Assembly: GCA_030693515.1 (NCBI GenBank)
Contig: JAUYAK010000043.1
Span: 16,192-80,191, forward strand
Length of the DNA: 64,000 nucleotides
Direction: 5' to 3'
Origin: Opitutaceae bacterium
Lineage (GTDB): Bacteria; Verrucomicrobiota; Verrucomicrobiia; Opitutales; Opitutaceae
Positions 53,285 to 62,667 of the stretch are shown piece after piece (position 1 is the stretch's first letter; each line of letters starts with the position of its first letter). The notes beneath the pieces were generated by a model. That model had not been told where the DNA came from. It made no database searches and was given only the letters and a program-made list of their open reading frames with translations. The translations under genes and the position numbers were made by a program.

Positions 53285-54787
53285 ATGAAACTCCGCCGCT
53301 CCTTCCTGCTTCTCCTGCTCCTCGCGCCCCTCATGGCCCTCCCTGCGGCCACGCCGGCAAAGAAGAACGTCCTCTTCCTCATCGCCGACGACCTCAACAA
53401 CCTCCTCGGCTGCTACGGCGACGCGCGCGCGAAGACCCCAAATCTCGACCGCCTCGCCGCGCGTGGCGTGCGGTTCGACCGCGCCTACTGCACCTTTCCG
53501 CTCTGCGGCCCGAGCCGGAATTCGATGCTCACCGGGCTCTACCCCAACAGCACCGGCATCCTCGCGAATGCCCAAATCTTCCGGCAGACCATCCCCGCGC
53601 AGCTCTCGCTGTCGCAAGCCTTCCGCCAGCAGGGCTGGTTCGCCGCGCGCCTCGGCAAACTCTACCATTACAACGTCCCCAATTCCGTCGGCACCGACGG
53701 CCACGACGATCCCGCCTCGTGGGAACTCGAACTTAATCCCGCCGGCGTGGACCGCCTCGAGGAGCATCCGAAAATCTTCAGCCTCGTGCCCGGTTCGTTC
53801 GGCGGTGTGCTCAGCTGGCTCGCCTCCGAAAAAAGCGACGCCAACCACACCGACGGCATCCTCGCCGACCAGGCCGAGTGGGTGCTCGAACGCTGCGCCG
53901 CCCGCCGCGATCGCCCGTTCTTCGTCGCGGTCGGCTTCTTCCGCCCGCACACGCCCTACGTCGCGCCGCGCGTGCCCTACTTCGGCTACTATCCCGAGGC
54001 CGAGATGCCCATCGTCGCCGGCGTGAAGGAAGACCAAGCCGATCTCCCCGCCGCCGCGCTCGGCAGCTACAAACGCGAACAGGACAATCTGACCGACGAT
54101 CTGCGCCGCCAGGCCCTCCAGGCCTACTACGCGAGCATCAGCTTCATGGACGCGCAGGTCGGCCGCGTCGTCGCCGCGCTCGACCGCCTCGGCCTCGCGG
54201 AGAGCACCATCATCGTCTTCACCAGCGACCACGGCTACCACGTCGGCGAGCACGGGCTTTGGCAGAAGATGAGTCTCTTCGAGGAGAGCGCGCGCGTGCC
54301 GCTGCTCATCGTCGCCCCCGGCGTGTCCGCCAAAAACTCCGTCGCCGCCGCGCCCGTCTCGCACCTCGATCTGTTTCCCACGCTGGCCGAACTCGCCGGC
54401 CTGACGCCGCCCACCAATCTCCAAGGCCAGTCCCTCGTGCCCATGTTGAAGAATCCCGCGACGCCGGGCCGCGGCTGGGCTCTCACCCAAGTCACCCGCG
54501 GCGGCGGAGCCGGCGCCCGCGCCGCGCCGCGTTTCTTCGGCTACTCGCTGCGCACGCTACGCTGGCGCTACACCGAGTGGGACGAGGGCAAGCAAGGCCG
54601 CGAACTCTACGACCACGCCAGCGACCCGAAGGAACTCACCAACCTCGCGACGCTCCCCGCCCACGCCGCGACCGTCGCCGATCTCGGCGCGCAACTGCGC
54701 GCCGCCGTGAAAACCACCTTCCCGCCCGACGGGAAAACTCCGCCGGTGCAGCCCGGACTCTGGGCGCCCCTGCTGGCCGCGCCGTGA
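53285..54787 (+). CDS. Secreted sulfatase, iduronate-2-sulfatase-like
   Basis: A 500-residue exported sulfate-ester hydrolase. The signal peptide is residues 1-22 (ending ALPAATPA). The calcium-binding Asp pair is in LIADDLNN. The sulfatase signature CGPSR (74-78) supplies Cys74, converted to formylglycine by a maturase encoded elsewhere. The rest follows the alkaline-phosphatase-like fold, including TSDHGYHVGEHGLWQK. Sequence suggests similarity to iduronate-2-sulfatase-type enzymes that remove sulfate from polysaccharides. Linked PQQ-like genes and an esterase suggest polysaccharide use, but no glycosidase is present. Confidence 0.9.
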   Translation: MKLRRSFLLLLLLAPLMALPAATPAKKNVLFLIADDLNNLLGCYGDARAKTPNLDRLAARGVRFDRAYCTFPLCGPSRNSMLTGLYPNSTGILANAQIFRQTIPAQLSLSQAFRQQGWFAARLGKLYHYNVPNSVGTDGHDDPASWELELNPAGVDRLEEHPKIFSLVPGSFGGVLSWLASEKSDANHTDGILADQAEWVLERCAARRDRPFFVAVGFFRPHTPYVAPRVPYFGYYPEAEMPIVAGVKEDQADLPAAALGSYKREQDNLTDDLRRQALQAYYASISFMDAQVGRVVAALDRLGLAESTIIVFTSDHGYHVGEHGLWQKMSLFEESARVPLLIVAPGVSAKNSVAAAPVSHLDLFPTLAELAGLTPPTNLQGQSLVPMLKNPATPGRGWALTQVTRGGGAGARAAPRFFGYSLRTLRWRYTEWDEGKQGRELYDHASDPKELTNLATLPAHAATVADLGAQLRAAVKTTFPPDGKTPPVQPGLWAPLLAAP

Positions 54788-54879
54788 GGGCCCGGGCGCC
54801 GTGAGGTCTGGCAATCTCCTGTAACTTCCGCCCCGCCGGCGGTGTTTTCTGGCACTAAGATCCGTCCACACTGACCACC

Positions 54880-56619
54880 GTGCACAACCACTCCTCTCCC
54901 GTCCCCGCACTGCCACGGCCGTTGCGTCTTTGGCCGGGAGTCGCCCTCGCGTTGGCACAGGTCGCCCTCTGGGTCGCCGGGCCGCTGGTCTTTCCCACCG
55001 ATGGCATCGTCGTGCTGCTCGGCGGGGCCGGGTGCGGCCTGCTCATCGGACTGTGGTGGTTGTTTTTCAGCCGCGCGCCTTGGCTTGATCGGTTGGGCGC
55101 GATCACCCTCGCGATCCTCCTCGTGATCGTCGCCCGGACCTTGATCCATCCCTCTATCGGCAACGGCATGATGGGCCTCATGCTGGCGTTTTTCGCGACG
55201 CCGGTGCTCGGAGTGGCGCTCGTCGCCGCGGCGGTCGTGACCCGCGGTCGTTCGGCCGGCGCACGACGCGCCATGATCGCCGTCGCGCTGCTGGCGGCAG
55301 TCAGCGTGTTTGGCACCCTGCGCACCGCGGGCCTCTCCGGCAGTGGCCAAGCCGATCTGCACTGGCGCTGGACTCCGACCGCCGAGGAGCAGCTCCTCAC
55401 CCAAGCGCGCACCCAGCCGATGCCGCCCCCCGCACCAGCGGCCGCGACCGCGGCTCGCGCCGACTGGCCCGGCTTCCGCGGGGCGCAGCGCGACAGCATC
55501 GTGCGCGGTTCGCGCATTGCGGCCGATTGGGCGGCCTCTCCGCCGGTGGAATTGTGGCGCCGGCCCGTCGGTCCGGGCTGGTCGTCATTCGCGGTCGCGG
55601 GGGATTTCTTTTACACGCAGGAGCAGCGCGGCGAAGACGAGGTCGTCTCGTGCTACCAACTCGGCACCGGCGCCCCTGTGTGGAGCCACACGGATCGGAC
55701 GCGCTTCTGGGAATCCAATGCCGGCGCCGGCCCGCGCGGCACGCCCACGCTCGCGCACGGCCGCATCTACGCCATGGGCGCGACCGGCATCCTCAACGCC
55801 CTCGATGCCCGCACCGGCGCACCCGTCTGGTCCCGCCCTGTCGCCACCGAGCTTGCGCGCAAAGTGCCCGATTGGGGCTTCGCGTGCTCGCCGCTGGTCG
55901 TCGGCGACACCGTCATCATCGCCGCCGGCGGACTGCTCGCCGCCTACGATGCCGGCAGCGGCGCGCCGCGCTGGACCGGTCCGAAAGGCGGCTGGGGCTA
56001 CAGCTCGCCGCACCTGGCGACCCTGCACGGCGTCGCGCACGTCGTCCTCCTCAACGGTGCCGGGGCCATCGCCGTCGCCCCCGCCGACGGCCGCCCGCTC
56101 TGGACGCACGAGTGGAAGAACGACGGCATCACGCAGCCCGCCCTCTTGCCCGACGGCGACCTCCTCCTCGGCAGCGGCTCCGGCCTCGGCGCCAAGGTCG
56201 GCGTGCTGCGCCTCGCAGTGGCCAAGCCCGCGGACACCTGGATCGTGGAGGAGCGGTGGACCTCGCCCGCCGTGAAACCCTACTTCAACGACTTCGTGGT
56301 CCACGCCGGCCACGCCTACGGCTTCGACAAGAACGACCTCGCGTGCATCGACCTCGCCGACGGCGCGCGCCAATGGAAAGGCGGCCGCTACGGCCACGGC
56401 CAGGTGATCGTCCTCGCCGATCAGGATCTGCTGCTGGTGCTCGCCGAAAACGGCGACCTCGCCCTCGCCCGCGCGAAGCCCGAAAAATTCACCGAACTCG
56501 CCCGCATCCCCGCGATCAAGGGCAAGACCTGGAATCATCCCGCCCTCGCCGGCGACATCCTGCTCGTGCGCAACAGCGAGGAGATGGCGGCCTTCCGCCT
56601 CTCAACCGCAACGCGCTGA
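54880..56619 (+). CDS. Membrane-anchored PQQ-like beta-propeller protein
   Basis: A 579-residue protein with about four N-terminal hydrophobic segments (residues 15-150) and a C-terminal beta-propeller (about 185-575). The propeller is built of PQQ-like (BamB-type) repeats such as GTPTLAHGRIYAMGATGILN and YGFDKNDLACIDLADGARQW, each with a Trp at the repeat end. No heme or catalytic motif was seen, so binding PQQ is not implied. The start codon is GTG (54880), in an otherwise start-signal-poor context. It is the first of three propeller genes in the right end of the window. Confidence 0.75.
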   Translation: MHNHSSPVPALPRPLRLWPGVALALAQVALWVAGPLVFPTDGIVVLLGGAGCGLLIGLWWLFFSRAPWLDRLGAITLAILLVIVARTLIHPSIGNGMMGLMLAFFATPVLGVALVAAAVVTRGRSAGARRAMIAVALLAAVSVFGTLRTAGLSGSGQADLHWRWTPTAEEQLLTQARTQPMPPPAPAAATAARADWPGFRGAQRDSIVRGSRIAADWAASPPVELWRRPVGPGWSSFAVAGDFFYTQEQRGEDEVVSCYQLGTGAPVWSHTDRTRFWESNAGAGPRGTPTLAHGRIYAMGATGILNALDARTGAPVWSRPVATELARKVPDWGFACSPLVVGDTVIIAAGGLLAAYDAGSGAPRWTGPKGGWGYSSPHLATLHGVAHVVLLNGAGAIAVAPADGRPLWTHEWKNDGITQPALLPDGDLLLGSGSGLGAKVGVLRLAVAKPADTWIVEERWTSPAVKPYFNDFVVHAGHAYGFDKNDLACIDLADGARQWKGGRYGHGQVIVLADQDLLLVLAENGDLALARAKPEKFTELARIPAIKGKTWNHPALAGDILLVRNSEEMAAFRLSTATR

Positions 56620-56706
56620 CCGCACGTCGCTCGAAAGCGTCGCCAAGCCCGGCCTCTGTGCCCCGTGCCTGATTGCGCCGTGAGCCGGAGCGAATCCCCT
56701 GCACCG

Positions 56707-58701
56707 TTACCGCGGTGGCAGCGGCAGATGCTCCGCCAGGAATTTCTCCGTCGCCGCACTGATGCGCGCGAGCATGTCGGGCCGGCCATTCACCGCCTTC
56801 ACCCTCAGCACCTCTGGGGCAAACTTTGTCGCTCGCAGTCGCTTGATGAAGCCCGGCGTCGGATCGTCGAGGAACGGCGAGTCGTCCTGCCTCGTGGTCA
56901 CAATCATGACGGGCCGGGTGAGTTTTGCGGCGAACACCTCCGGTGACCATGCCCGCAACTGCTCCTTGCTCGGGCCGAAATACGCACGGTCGACCTCGCG
57001 CCTCCGCGCCATGAACTCATATCCGTCCCGACCGTCGCGGACCCGGCCGTGCATATCCACGAGCGGACCTTCCGCCACGACGCAGACCACGCGCTCCGGG
57101 CTCAGCACGGCCAGCTTCAGGGCCATCGTCGCGCCGAAGCCCGTGCCCACCAGCGCGACTTTGCCGCGCTCGAGTCGCGCCACCGATGCAATCCGATCCA
57201 CAGCGGTGAAAACGTCCTCCGCGGTCACCTCCGCCAATCGACCGCGCCCGGCTTCCCAGTGGCGCAAGCCCAACCCAAGCGTGCCGCGGTGCGCGATCTC
57301 GATCACCGCATAACCCATGTGCGCCAACGAGCGCGCCACCGGCGAATAATCGGCCGACACTCCCTCGACCCAAGCCTCGGGTCGCATCACGACCACCACC
57401 GGCAAGGGCTCGCCGCCCATGCTCGCCGGCAAGGTCAGGTGGCCGGTAAGCCGCGAACCATCGGGGCGCGTAATGACCCAGGGCGTCGTGTGCGGCGGCG
57501 TGAACCCGCTCAACCGCGGGGCCCGGTCGAAGAGATGGCTGAGCTTGCCGTCTGCCCGCGTGAAAACAGCAAAGCCCCCTGGTTCGGCGCGATGGGACAG
57601 CCGCACGAGAAAGCGCTCGCGCGCGTCGTCCCAGTTCTCGATGCGCACTCCATGGTCCGGCGCGAGCCGGCCGAGATTTTCCTGCACCGAACGCAAATCC
57701 GCTTCGGCCCATACCGCGCCCGTAGGCTGGGTGGCAAACCGGGCCCCGACCACCTCACCCGACGTGCGTTCGCGCACGAGCACGGCCTCGCCCGTCCACG
57801 GCAGGAAGACGGGCGCGAGATCGATCGTCGGATGCTCAAGGGCGAATTCCGTTCGCTGCTTGGTCCGCAAATCCACCGCATAAATCCCGAACGTGTCCCG
57901 CCCGACATTGGAGGCATAGTAGAGCACCTCGGGATCACGGCCGAAGCCCAGCGGGAGCGAGCGTGGACCGTGGACGTTGCCCACCGTGACGCGGAACTGC
58001 GGCTGATCCTCCGAGGCGAGCACGCGATCCAGCGGCCGCCATGGGCCTGCCTTTCCATTCAGCACCCGCAAATCGTAGCCCTCCGGGTTGTCCCGATTCC
58101 TGGTGCGCACCCGCGCCACCCCGCGGCGATCATAGAGCACCGGCGGATCGCCCAGTTCCTCCAGACGCACCTCACCCCGGCCCGTGCCATGATGCACGCG
58201 GACCACCGCGAAACTGCCGAGCGAGGCCGCCTCGATATGGACGAACTCCGGTTCGTCTGCGGACCACGCGACCACCTTCACCCAGCACGGCCTCTCGGGA
58301 CCCGAGTTGAAAAGCGGAGCGCGAAACCAATGCCGCTGCTCCCAGTCCACGAGCCGCATCTGGTTTTTTCCGTCGGCGTCGATTGCCACGATTTCGCGCC
58401 AGCCGATTTGCGCGACCAGACGTGTCGCGCCAACCCAAAGCAGGCGATCTTCGCCCGGAAATTTCGTCAGCTTCGGATCGAAGCGCACGCTGGCGATGGC
58501 CTTGGCCGTATCGAGGTCGAAGATCCTCAGCTCAAGCTTGCCCTCGGTTCGCACGATGGCGGCGAGCGATTTCCCATCCGGCGAAATCGCGGCCGTCTCA
58601 CACTCCAGCGGCGCATGGATGGCCTGATAGGCTTCCAGCGTGGCCGCGCGCATAGGCGCGACCGCCGCGGCGAGCAGAAAAACTGCGAGCAAGCGCCTCA
58701 T
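56707..58701 (-). CDS. S9 prolyl-oligopeptidase-like protein, catalytic residues missing
   Basis: A 664-residue exported protein. The signal peptide ends near PMRA. It has the N-terminal beta-propeller-like part of S9 peptidases (DGKSLAAIVRTEGKLELRIF) and a C-terminal alpha/beta-hydrolase domain. The nucleophile elbow reads VALVGTGFGATM, with Gly521 (codon GGC at 57141-57139) where Ser is required; AGC to GGC is a single change. The His loop is replaced by VNGRPDML, with no His. The acid Asp in TRQDDSPF remains. It is therefore likely a non-catalytic relative that binds peptides, or a decayed enzyme. It runs opposite to its two PQQ-like neighbours. Confidence 0.75.
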   Translation of the reverse strand: MRRLLAVFLLAAAVAPMRAATLEAYQAIHAPLECETAAISPDGKSLAAIVRTEGKLELRIFDLDTAKAIASVRFDPKLTKFPGEDRLLWVGATRLVAQIGWREIVAIDADGKNQMRLVDWEQRHWFRAPLFNSGPERPCWVKVVAWSADEPEFVHIEAASLGSFAVVRVHHGTGRGEVRLEELGDPPVLYDRRGVARVRTRNRDNPEGYDLRVLNGKAGPWRPLDRVLASEDQPQFRVTVGNVHGPRSLPLGFGRDPEVLYYASNVGRDTFGIYAVDLRTKQRTEFALEHPTIDLAPVFLPWTGEAVLVRERTSGEVVGARFATQPTGAVWAEADLRSVQENLGRLAPDHGVRIENWDDARERFLVRLSHRAEPGGFAVFTRADGKLSHLFDRAPRLSGFTPPHTTPWVITRPDGSRLTGHLTLPASMGGEPLPVVVVMRPEAWVEGVSADYSPVARSLAHMGYAVIEIAHRGTLGLGLRHWEAGRGRLAEVTAEDVFTAVDRIASVARLERGKVALVGTGFGATMALKLAVLSPERVVCVVAEGPLVDMHGRVRDGRDGYEFMARRREVDRAYFGPSKEQLRAWSPEVFAAKLTRPVMIVTTRQDDSPFLDDPTPGFIKRLRATKFAPEVLRVKAVNGRPDMLARISAATEKFLAEHLPLPPR

Positions 58702-58842
58702 GACGTTAGGCGCCAGCACGCCGCAGCCAGGCCGGGCCGACAACGAAATTTTTCCCAACGCCCCCGGACCAAACGCATTCGCGTTCCTCCGACGCATCCT
58801 CACCTATCACGGCGCGTCTAGTAGTCTATCCCCCCCACCTTC

Positions 58843-60081
58843 ATGATAACCTTCCTCCGGCCTACCGTCGTCCTCGCCGTCCTCGCATCCCTCGCCCCCT
58901 CCGCGCTCGCCCTCGACTGGCCGCAGTGGCGCGGGCCCGACCGCACGGGTGTCTCGCAGGAGACCGGCCTGCTCAAAGAGTGGCCCGCCGGCGGACCCAA
59001 GCGCCTCTGGATGTTTGAGAACGCCGGCAAGGGCTACTCCGGCCCCGCCATCGCCGGCGGCAAATACTTCACCATCGGCACGCGCGACGACACCGAGACG
59101 CTCCTCATCCTCGACGCCAACACCGGCAAGGAGATCCGCGCCGTCGCGATCGGCGGCATCTTCGACAACAAGTGGGGCGACGGCCCCCGCGGCACGCCCA
59201 CCGTGGACGGCGATCGCGTTTACGCGCTGAGCGGCTCCGGCGACCTCGCCTGCATCAACATCGCCGACGGCAAGGTGCGGTGGAAAACATCCATGGCTTC
59301 GCTCGGCGGCAAGACCCCCAACTGGGGCTACACCGAGTCCGTCCTCGTCGATGGCAACAAGGTCCTCTGCACCCCTGGCGGCACCAAGGGCACGGTCGCC
59401 GCGCTCGACAAGCTGACCGGCAAAGTGCTCTGGCAATCCACCGGCATCAAGGAGCCCGCCCACTACTCCTCCATCGTCGCCGCCCCGATCAACGGCACGC
59501 CCCAATACGTGCAGCGCAACGAAAAGAGCGTCTTCGGCCTCGCCGCGGATGACGGCCGGCTGCTCTGGCAAACGGATTTCCCCGGCCGCACCGCGATGAT
59601 CCCCACGCCCATCGTCAGCGGCAACGAGGTCTATGTCACCGCCGGCTACGGCACCGGCTGCAAGATGGTCCGCATCGGCGCCGACAACAGCGTCACCGTC
59701 GTTTACGAAAACAAGGTCGCCAAAAACCATCACGGCGGCTTCGTGAAGATCGGCGAGTATCTCTACGGCCACGGCGATCCGCAGTGGGTCTGCCAGAATT
59801 TCAAGACGGGCGAGGAAGTCTGGAGTTCGCGCGCGCTCGGCAAGGGCGCCATCGGCGCGGCCGGCGGCATGCTCTACTGCCTCGACGAAAACAACGGCAC
59901 CGTGGTGCTCGCCGAAGCCTCGCCCGCCGGCTGGTCCGAAAAAGGCCGCTTCAAGCTCGATCCCCAGACCAAGATTCGCGCCTCCAGCGGCAAGATCTGG
60001 ACCCACCCCGTCATCGCCAACGGCAAGCTCTACCTCCGCGACCAGGACCTGATCTACTGCTACGACGTGAAGCAGCCCTGA
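58843..60081 (+). CDS. Secreted PQQ-like beta-propeller protein
   Basis: A 412-residue exported protein. The signal peptide is residues 1-23 (ending SALA), followed by LDWPQWRGPDRTGVS, a start shared by many secreted PQQ-like propeller proteins of Planctomycetes and Verrucomicrobia. Repeats such as LLILDANTGKEIRAV and ALDKLTGKVLWQSTG give the BamB-like fold. No cofactor residue can be claimed. It is followed by REP-like hairpins that may terminate transcription, and it diverges from the S9-like gene. Confidence 0.85.
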   Translation: MITFLRPTVVLAVLASLAPSALALDWPQWRGPDRTGVSQETGLLKEWPAGGPKRLWMFENAGKGYSGPAIAGGKYFTIGTRDDTETLLILDANTGKEIRAVAIGGIFDNKWGDGPRGTPTVDGDRVYALSGSGDLACINIADGKVRWKTSMASLGGKTPNWGYTESVLVDGNKVLCTPGGTKGTVAALDKLTGKVLWQSTGIKEPAHYSSIVAAPINGTPQYVQRNEKSVFGLAADDGRLLWQTDFPGRTAMIPTPIVSGNEVYVTAGYGTGCKMVRIGADNSVTVVYENKVAKNHHGGFVKIGEYLYGHGDPQWVCQNFKTGEEVWSSRALGKGAIGAAGGMLYCLDENNGTVVLAEASPAGWSEKGRFKLDPQTKIRASSGKIWTHPVIANGKLYLRDQDLIYCYDVKQP

Positions 60082-60103
60082 GCGAAGGCGCTCCTGGGGC
60101 TGG

Positions 60104-60176
60104 CGTAGGGCTCGAGCTTGCTCGACGCCCTTTTTCGACTCCGCCCTTTTTGGCCTGAGCAAGCTCAGGGCCTACG
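60104..60176. repeat. Inverted pair of REP-like palindromes with T-runs
   Basis: Two related palindromes lie in opposite orientation: 60104-60130 begins CGTAGGGCTCGAGCTTGCTC, and the reverse complement of 60152-60176 begins CGTAGGCCCTGAGCTTGCTC. Each has a GAGCTTGCTC core and can fold alone; runs of five T follow the first stem (60131-60135). The pair is arranged like a BIME. It can also end the PQQ-like gene 23 bases upstream. Confidence 0.65.
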
Positions 60177-60182
60177 ATGCGC

Positions 60183-60213
60183 GATTGCGGGTTCGACTCC
60201 CAGCGGGTGCGCC
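60183..60213 (+). other. Possible degenerate 3' end of a tRNA (T-arm and acceptor strand)
   Basis: GGGTTCGACTCCC (60188-60200) followed by CGGGTGCGCC looks like the T-loop and 3' acceptor strand of a tRNA-Arg-type gene. Only three of five T-stem pairs hold, and no D-arm or anticodon arm precedes it; the REP-like repeats do. It may be a leftover of an integration event at a tRNA 3' end, or chance. Confidence 0.35.
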
Positions 60214-60227
60214 CTGACGCTCGGTCG

Positions 60228-60464
60228 ATGTCCTCCGATTCCTCTTCCGCGCCGCAGCCCGTCACCGTGCGCGCCGTGCCCATCGAACTCTGCCAGTTTC
60301 TCAAATTTGGCGGACTCACCGACAGCGGCGGCGCCGCCAAGCAGGCGGTGGCCGAGGGGCTCGTGACCGTCAACGGCACCCTCGAAAAACGGAAGAGCCG
60401 CCAACTGCTCGCGGGCGACCAAGTGGCGCTCGCCGGCCGCACGATCGTGGTCCACCTGGACTGA
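60228..60464 (+). CDS. S4-domain RNA-binding protein
   Basis: A 78-residue small RNA-binding protein of the YbcJ/S4-like type. Residues 20-70 fit the S4 fold: IELCQFLKFGGLTDSGGAAK, then VAEGLVTVNGTLEKRKSRQL with the basic RNA-facing turn, and GDQVALAG. Related proteins bind rRNA or tRNA during ribosome work. The DEAD-box helicase gene follows by 24 bases on the same strand, so the two may form an RNA-handling unit. Confidence 0.88.
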   Translation: MSSDSSSAPQPVTVRAVPIELCQFLKFGGLTDSGGAAKQAVAEGLVTVNGTLEKRKSRQLLAGDQVALAGRTIVVHLD

Positions 60465-60487
60465 TCCGCGCGCCAGCTCGACAACCC

Positions 60488-61870
60488 ATGCCCTTCTCCG
60501 CGCTCACTCTCTCCGAGCCCCTCTGCCGCGCCGTCGCGGACCAAGGCCACACCACGCCCACGCCGGTGCAGGCGGCCGCGATTCCCGTGATCGCCGCGGG
60601 CCGCGATGTGCTGGCCTCGGCCGCGACCGGCTCGGGCAAGACCGCGGCGTTTGTGCTGCCGCTGCTCGAACGCCTGGCGCGCCAGATCGCGCCGCGCGCC
60701 CCGGGCCGCACCGTGCGCGCGCTCATCCTCGTGCCCACGCGCGAGCTCGCGCTGCAGGTCGGCGAATCCGTGCGCCGCTACGGCCGTTATCTCCTGCCCT
60801 CGCAAAAGACGCTCGTCGTTTACGGCGGCATCGCGATCAACCCGCAGCAGGTCGCGCTCGGCACGGGGGCCGATGTGATCGTCGCCACGCCCGGCCGCCT
60901 GCTCGATCTCGTCGATCAAAAGGCCGTGTCGCTCGCCGGCGTGGCCGTGCTCGTGCTCGACGAGGCGGATCGCCTGCTCGCCCTCGGCTTCTCCGCCCAG
61001 CTGGGGCGCATCCTGATGCTCCTGCCGTCGGCGCGGCAGAGCCTGCTCTTCTCCGCGACCTTTCCGGCGAAGGTCGAGACACTCGCGCGCGAACTCCTCC
61101 GCGATCCGGTGCGCATCGGCCTCGCACCCGACGCCGCGAGCGCACCCGACATCGCGCAGCGCGCCATCGAAGTCGATGCGCCCCGGCGCACCCCGCTGCT
61201 CCGCCACCTGATCGAGACGCAGGGCTGGTCGCGCGTGCTGGTGTTTGTCGCCACGAAATACGCCACCGAGCACATCGCCGACAAACTCCGCCGCACCGGC
61301 CTCGCCGCCGATGCCCTGCACGGCGAACTCACCCAGGGCGGCCGCATCGCGGCGCTCGGCGATTTCAAGTCGGCCAAGACCCGCGTGCTCATCGCCACCG
61401 ATGTCGCCGCCCGCGGCCTCGACATCGCCGGCCTGCCCGCCGTCGTGAACTACGATCTGCCACGCTCGGCGGCCGACTACACGCACCGCATCGGGCGCAC
61501 CGGGCGCGCCGGCGAAGCGGGCGTCGCCGTCAGCTTCATCACCGCCGCGACACACGCGCACTTCAACCTGATCGCCACGCGCCACGGCCTGCAGATTCCC
61601 CGCGAACACATCGCGGGCTACGAGCCGGTGGAAACCGCGCCCCCAGCCGGCCCCGTCTCGCCGGCCGGCGGCGGCATCAAGGGCCGCCGCAAAAGCAAGA
61701 AGGACAAAGTGCGCGAGGCCGCCGCGCGCGCCACGGGAGAACTGCCGCCCGCACCGACTCCGCCCGCCCGCGAGCCTCGCGCCGCGGTGTCGCCCATCAT
61801 CGGGGCCGGCGAGCCGCGCCGCCTCCAGTTTCCCCGCTTCACCGCCGGACCGGCGCGGCGCCAACCCTAG
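60488..61870 (+). CDS. DEAD-box RNA helicase, RhlE-like
   Basis: A 460-residue ATP-dependent RNA helicase. Q-motif Gln28 (TPVQAAAIP), Walker A ATGSGKT (46-52), PTRELALQV, DEAD at 158-161, SATF and the second-domain HRIGRTGRAG are all present. The C-terminal 70 residues are Pro/Arg/Lys-rich with KGRRKSKKDK, typical of RhlE-like tails that anchor on RNA or ribosomes. It probably acts in RNA turnover or ribosome assembly. The S4 gene precedes it, and the TPR-like gene follows by 19 bases. Confidence 0.93.
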   Translation: MPFSALTLSEPLCRAVADQGHTTPTPVQAAAIPVIAAGRDVLASAATGSGKTAAFVLPLLERLARQIAPRAPGRTVRALILVPTRELALQVGESVRRYGRYLLPSQKTLVVYGGIAINPQQVALGTGADVIVATPGRLLDLVDQKAVSLAGVAVLVLDEADRLLALGFSAQLGRILMLLPSARQSLLFSATFPAKVETLARELLRDPVRIGLAPDAASAPDIAQRAIEVDAPRRTPLLRHLIETQGWSRVLVFVATKYATEHIADKLRRTGLAADALHGELTQGGRIAALGDFKSAKTRVLIATDVAARGLDIAGLPAVVNYDLPRSAADYTHRIGRTGRAGEAGVAVSFITAATHAHFNLIATRHGLQIPREHIAGYEPVETAPPAGPVSPAGGGIKGRRKSKKDKVREAAARATGELPPAPTPPAREPRAAVSPIIGAGEPRRLQFPRFTAGPARRQP

Positions 61871-61889
61871 CGAATCGGCTTCCGAAGCC

Positions 61890-62627
61890 ATGTTTCGTTC
61901 CGCCCTGATTGCGCTCGCTTGCCTCCCGGCCTTGACGGCCGCCGAACCGCCCATGCCGGCCGCCGAGCGCGCGGCGATGCTCGCGGATTTCACCCGGCAG
62001 GAAGCCGCGCTGACCGCTTCGCTCGCCCAGACCCCCGACGACATTGCGCTGCTCTCCCGCCGCGGTGATCGGCGGCTTTTCCTCGGCCGCTTCGCCGCTG
62101 CGATCACGGACTTCGAGCGGATGATCGCGCTCGATCCGGCCACGGATGCGCCGCACTGGCGGCTCGGCATCGCCTACCATTTCGCCGGGAAGTTCGCGGA
62201 GTCATCCCGGCAATTCGCCAAATACCACGCCTACGACGACCGCGACCGGGAGAACGGCATCTGGAAATTTCTCGCCGACGCGCGCACGTCGGGCGTCGAG
62301 CCCGCGCGCCGCGCGATGCTGCCCTACACGCGCTTTGACCGGGAGCCGTTTCCCGCGCTCTACGAGATGCTCGCCGGCCGGAAAACCACCGACGAATTGC
62401 TCGCCGACCTGAAATCCCGCGGCCTCGACGGCGACGCGCGCGTGATGTTTTTCGCGCACTACTACGCCGGCCTCAACGAACAGTGGCTGGGTCGCCGCGC
62501 CCGCGCGCTCGAACTGCTCCGCCTCGCCGTCGCCAACCCGTGGGGCCGCACGGCCGAAGGCGGCCCCGCCTACATGTGGCAGTGCGCACGGCTGCATTTC
62601 GAAACCCTCGGCGCGGAAAAACCCTGA
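61890..62627 (+). CDS. Secreted TPR-like protein
   Basis: A 245-residue exported protein with a signal peptide ending near LTAAEP. It has at least two TPR-like helical hairpins (DIALLSRRGDRRLFLGRFAA, then HWRLGIAYHFAGKFAESSRQ) and a further helical region to the C-terminus, which includes the Tyr-rich FFAHYYAGLNEQW. TPR proteins are scaffolds for envelope complexes. It lies between the helicase and the last PQQ-like propeller gene, with 40 bases before the latter, so the two secreted proteins may be linked. Confidence 0.72.
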   Translation: MFRSALIALACLPALTAAEPPMPAAERAAMLADFTRQEAALTASLAQTPDDIALLSRRGDRRLFLGRFAAAITDFERMIALDPATDAPHWRLGIAYHFAGKFAESSRQFAKYHAYDDRDRENGIWKFLADARTSGVEPARRAMLPYTRFDREPFPALYEMLAGRKTTDELLADLKSRGLDGDARVMFFAHYYAGLNEQWLGRRARALELLRLAVANPWGRTAEGGPAYMWQCARLHFETLGAEKP

Positions 62628-62667
62628 CGCGCCGCGCCGAATCCGCTCCGCTCCTTCCCCTACCCGC

